Shown piece after piece: positions 6,687-6,699 of a DNA stretch of 6,699 bases; within the stretch, counting starts at the first letter, position 1; every line of letters begins with the position of its first letter. The stretch covers positions 1 to 6,699 of the forward strand of contig JAEZXM010000293.1 of the NCBI GenBank assembly GCA_023419875.1. The letters are read 5' to 3'. Made by a program: the position numbers and the translations under genes. The notes beneath the pieces were generated by a model that had not been told where the DNA came from, searched no databases, and worked only from the letters and a program-made list of their open reading frames with translations. This stretch comes from Pseudomonadota bacterium. Lineage in GTDB: Bacteria; Myxococcota; Myxococcia; Myxococcales; Anaeromyxobacteraceae.

Positions 6687-6699
6687 GGGGGGGGGGGGG
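6687..6699. other. Run of 13 G at the window end
   Basis: After the PBP stop TGA (6681-6683) come AGA and then 13 G to the last base. A run of this length at the very edge suggests a sequence end or a homopolymer assembly/read artefact, although a genuine G-tract cannot be excluded. Confidence 0.6.

Overview
The window is bacterial chromosome of very high G+C with an almost exclusively G/C third codon position. The gene content (a Pal lipoprotein with a cysteine-rich module, a lipoprotein CpoB/YbgF, an NtrC-type sigma-54 activator, a stand-alone-looking MshEN start) fits a myxobacterium, Anaeromyxobacter-like in style. That placement is inference from composition and families, not a database match.

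Layout. (1) Positions 1-495, minus strand: the N-terminal 165 codons of a protein that begins with an MshEN (GspE/PilB N-terminal, c-di-GMP-binding type) domain; the gene runs off the left edge. (2) Positions 496-713: non-coding, with a 7-bp inverted repeat, other small hairpins and three copies of GGGGTGA. (3) Positions 714-2335, minus strand: a two-gene operon, pal then cpoB/ybgF, joined by a TGATG stop-start overlap. Both products carry a lipobox. Pal has four four-cysteine repeats between its lipid anchor and its OmpA domain. (4) Positions 2336-2456: a relatively AT-rich divergent promoter region with a consensus TTGACA facing pal. (5) Positions 2457-3818, plus strand: a response regulator with REC, sigma-54 AAA+ and Fis-type HTH domains, complete in all key motifs. 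(6) Positions 3819-4073: non-coding leader with a near-perfect -24/-12 sigma-54 promoter (TGGCACG-N4-CTGCT at 3910-3925) and an inverted repeat about 90 bp upstream of the predicted transcript start. (7) Positions 4074-6683, plus strand: a complete bifunctional class A penicillin-binding protein (PBP1A type). The window ends in a run of 13 G three bases after its stop codon.

How they fit. All but the first gene concern the envelope or its control. Pal and CpoB belong to the Tol-Pal system, which links outer-membrane constriction to peptidoglycan synthesis; in E. coli CpoB works with a class A PBP. Here a class A PBP lies on the other side of the divergent promoter, behind a sigma-54 promoter and next to a sigma-54 activator. 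The most useful new hypothesis is that this regulator controls the PBP gene from the dyad in the leader. No tolQRAB genes and no sensor kinase are visible in the window. I saw no tRNA, rRNA, CRISPR array, insertion sequence or phage gene.
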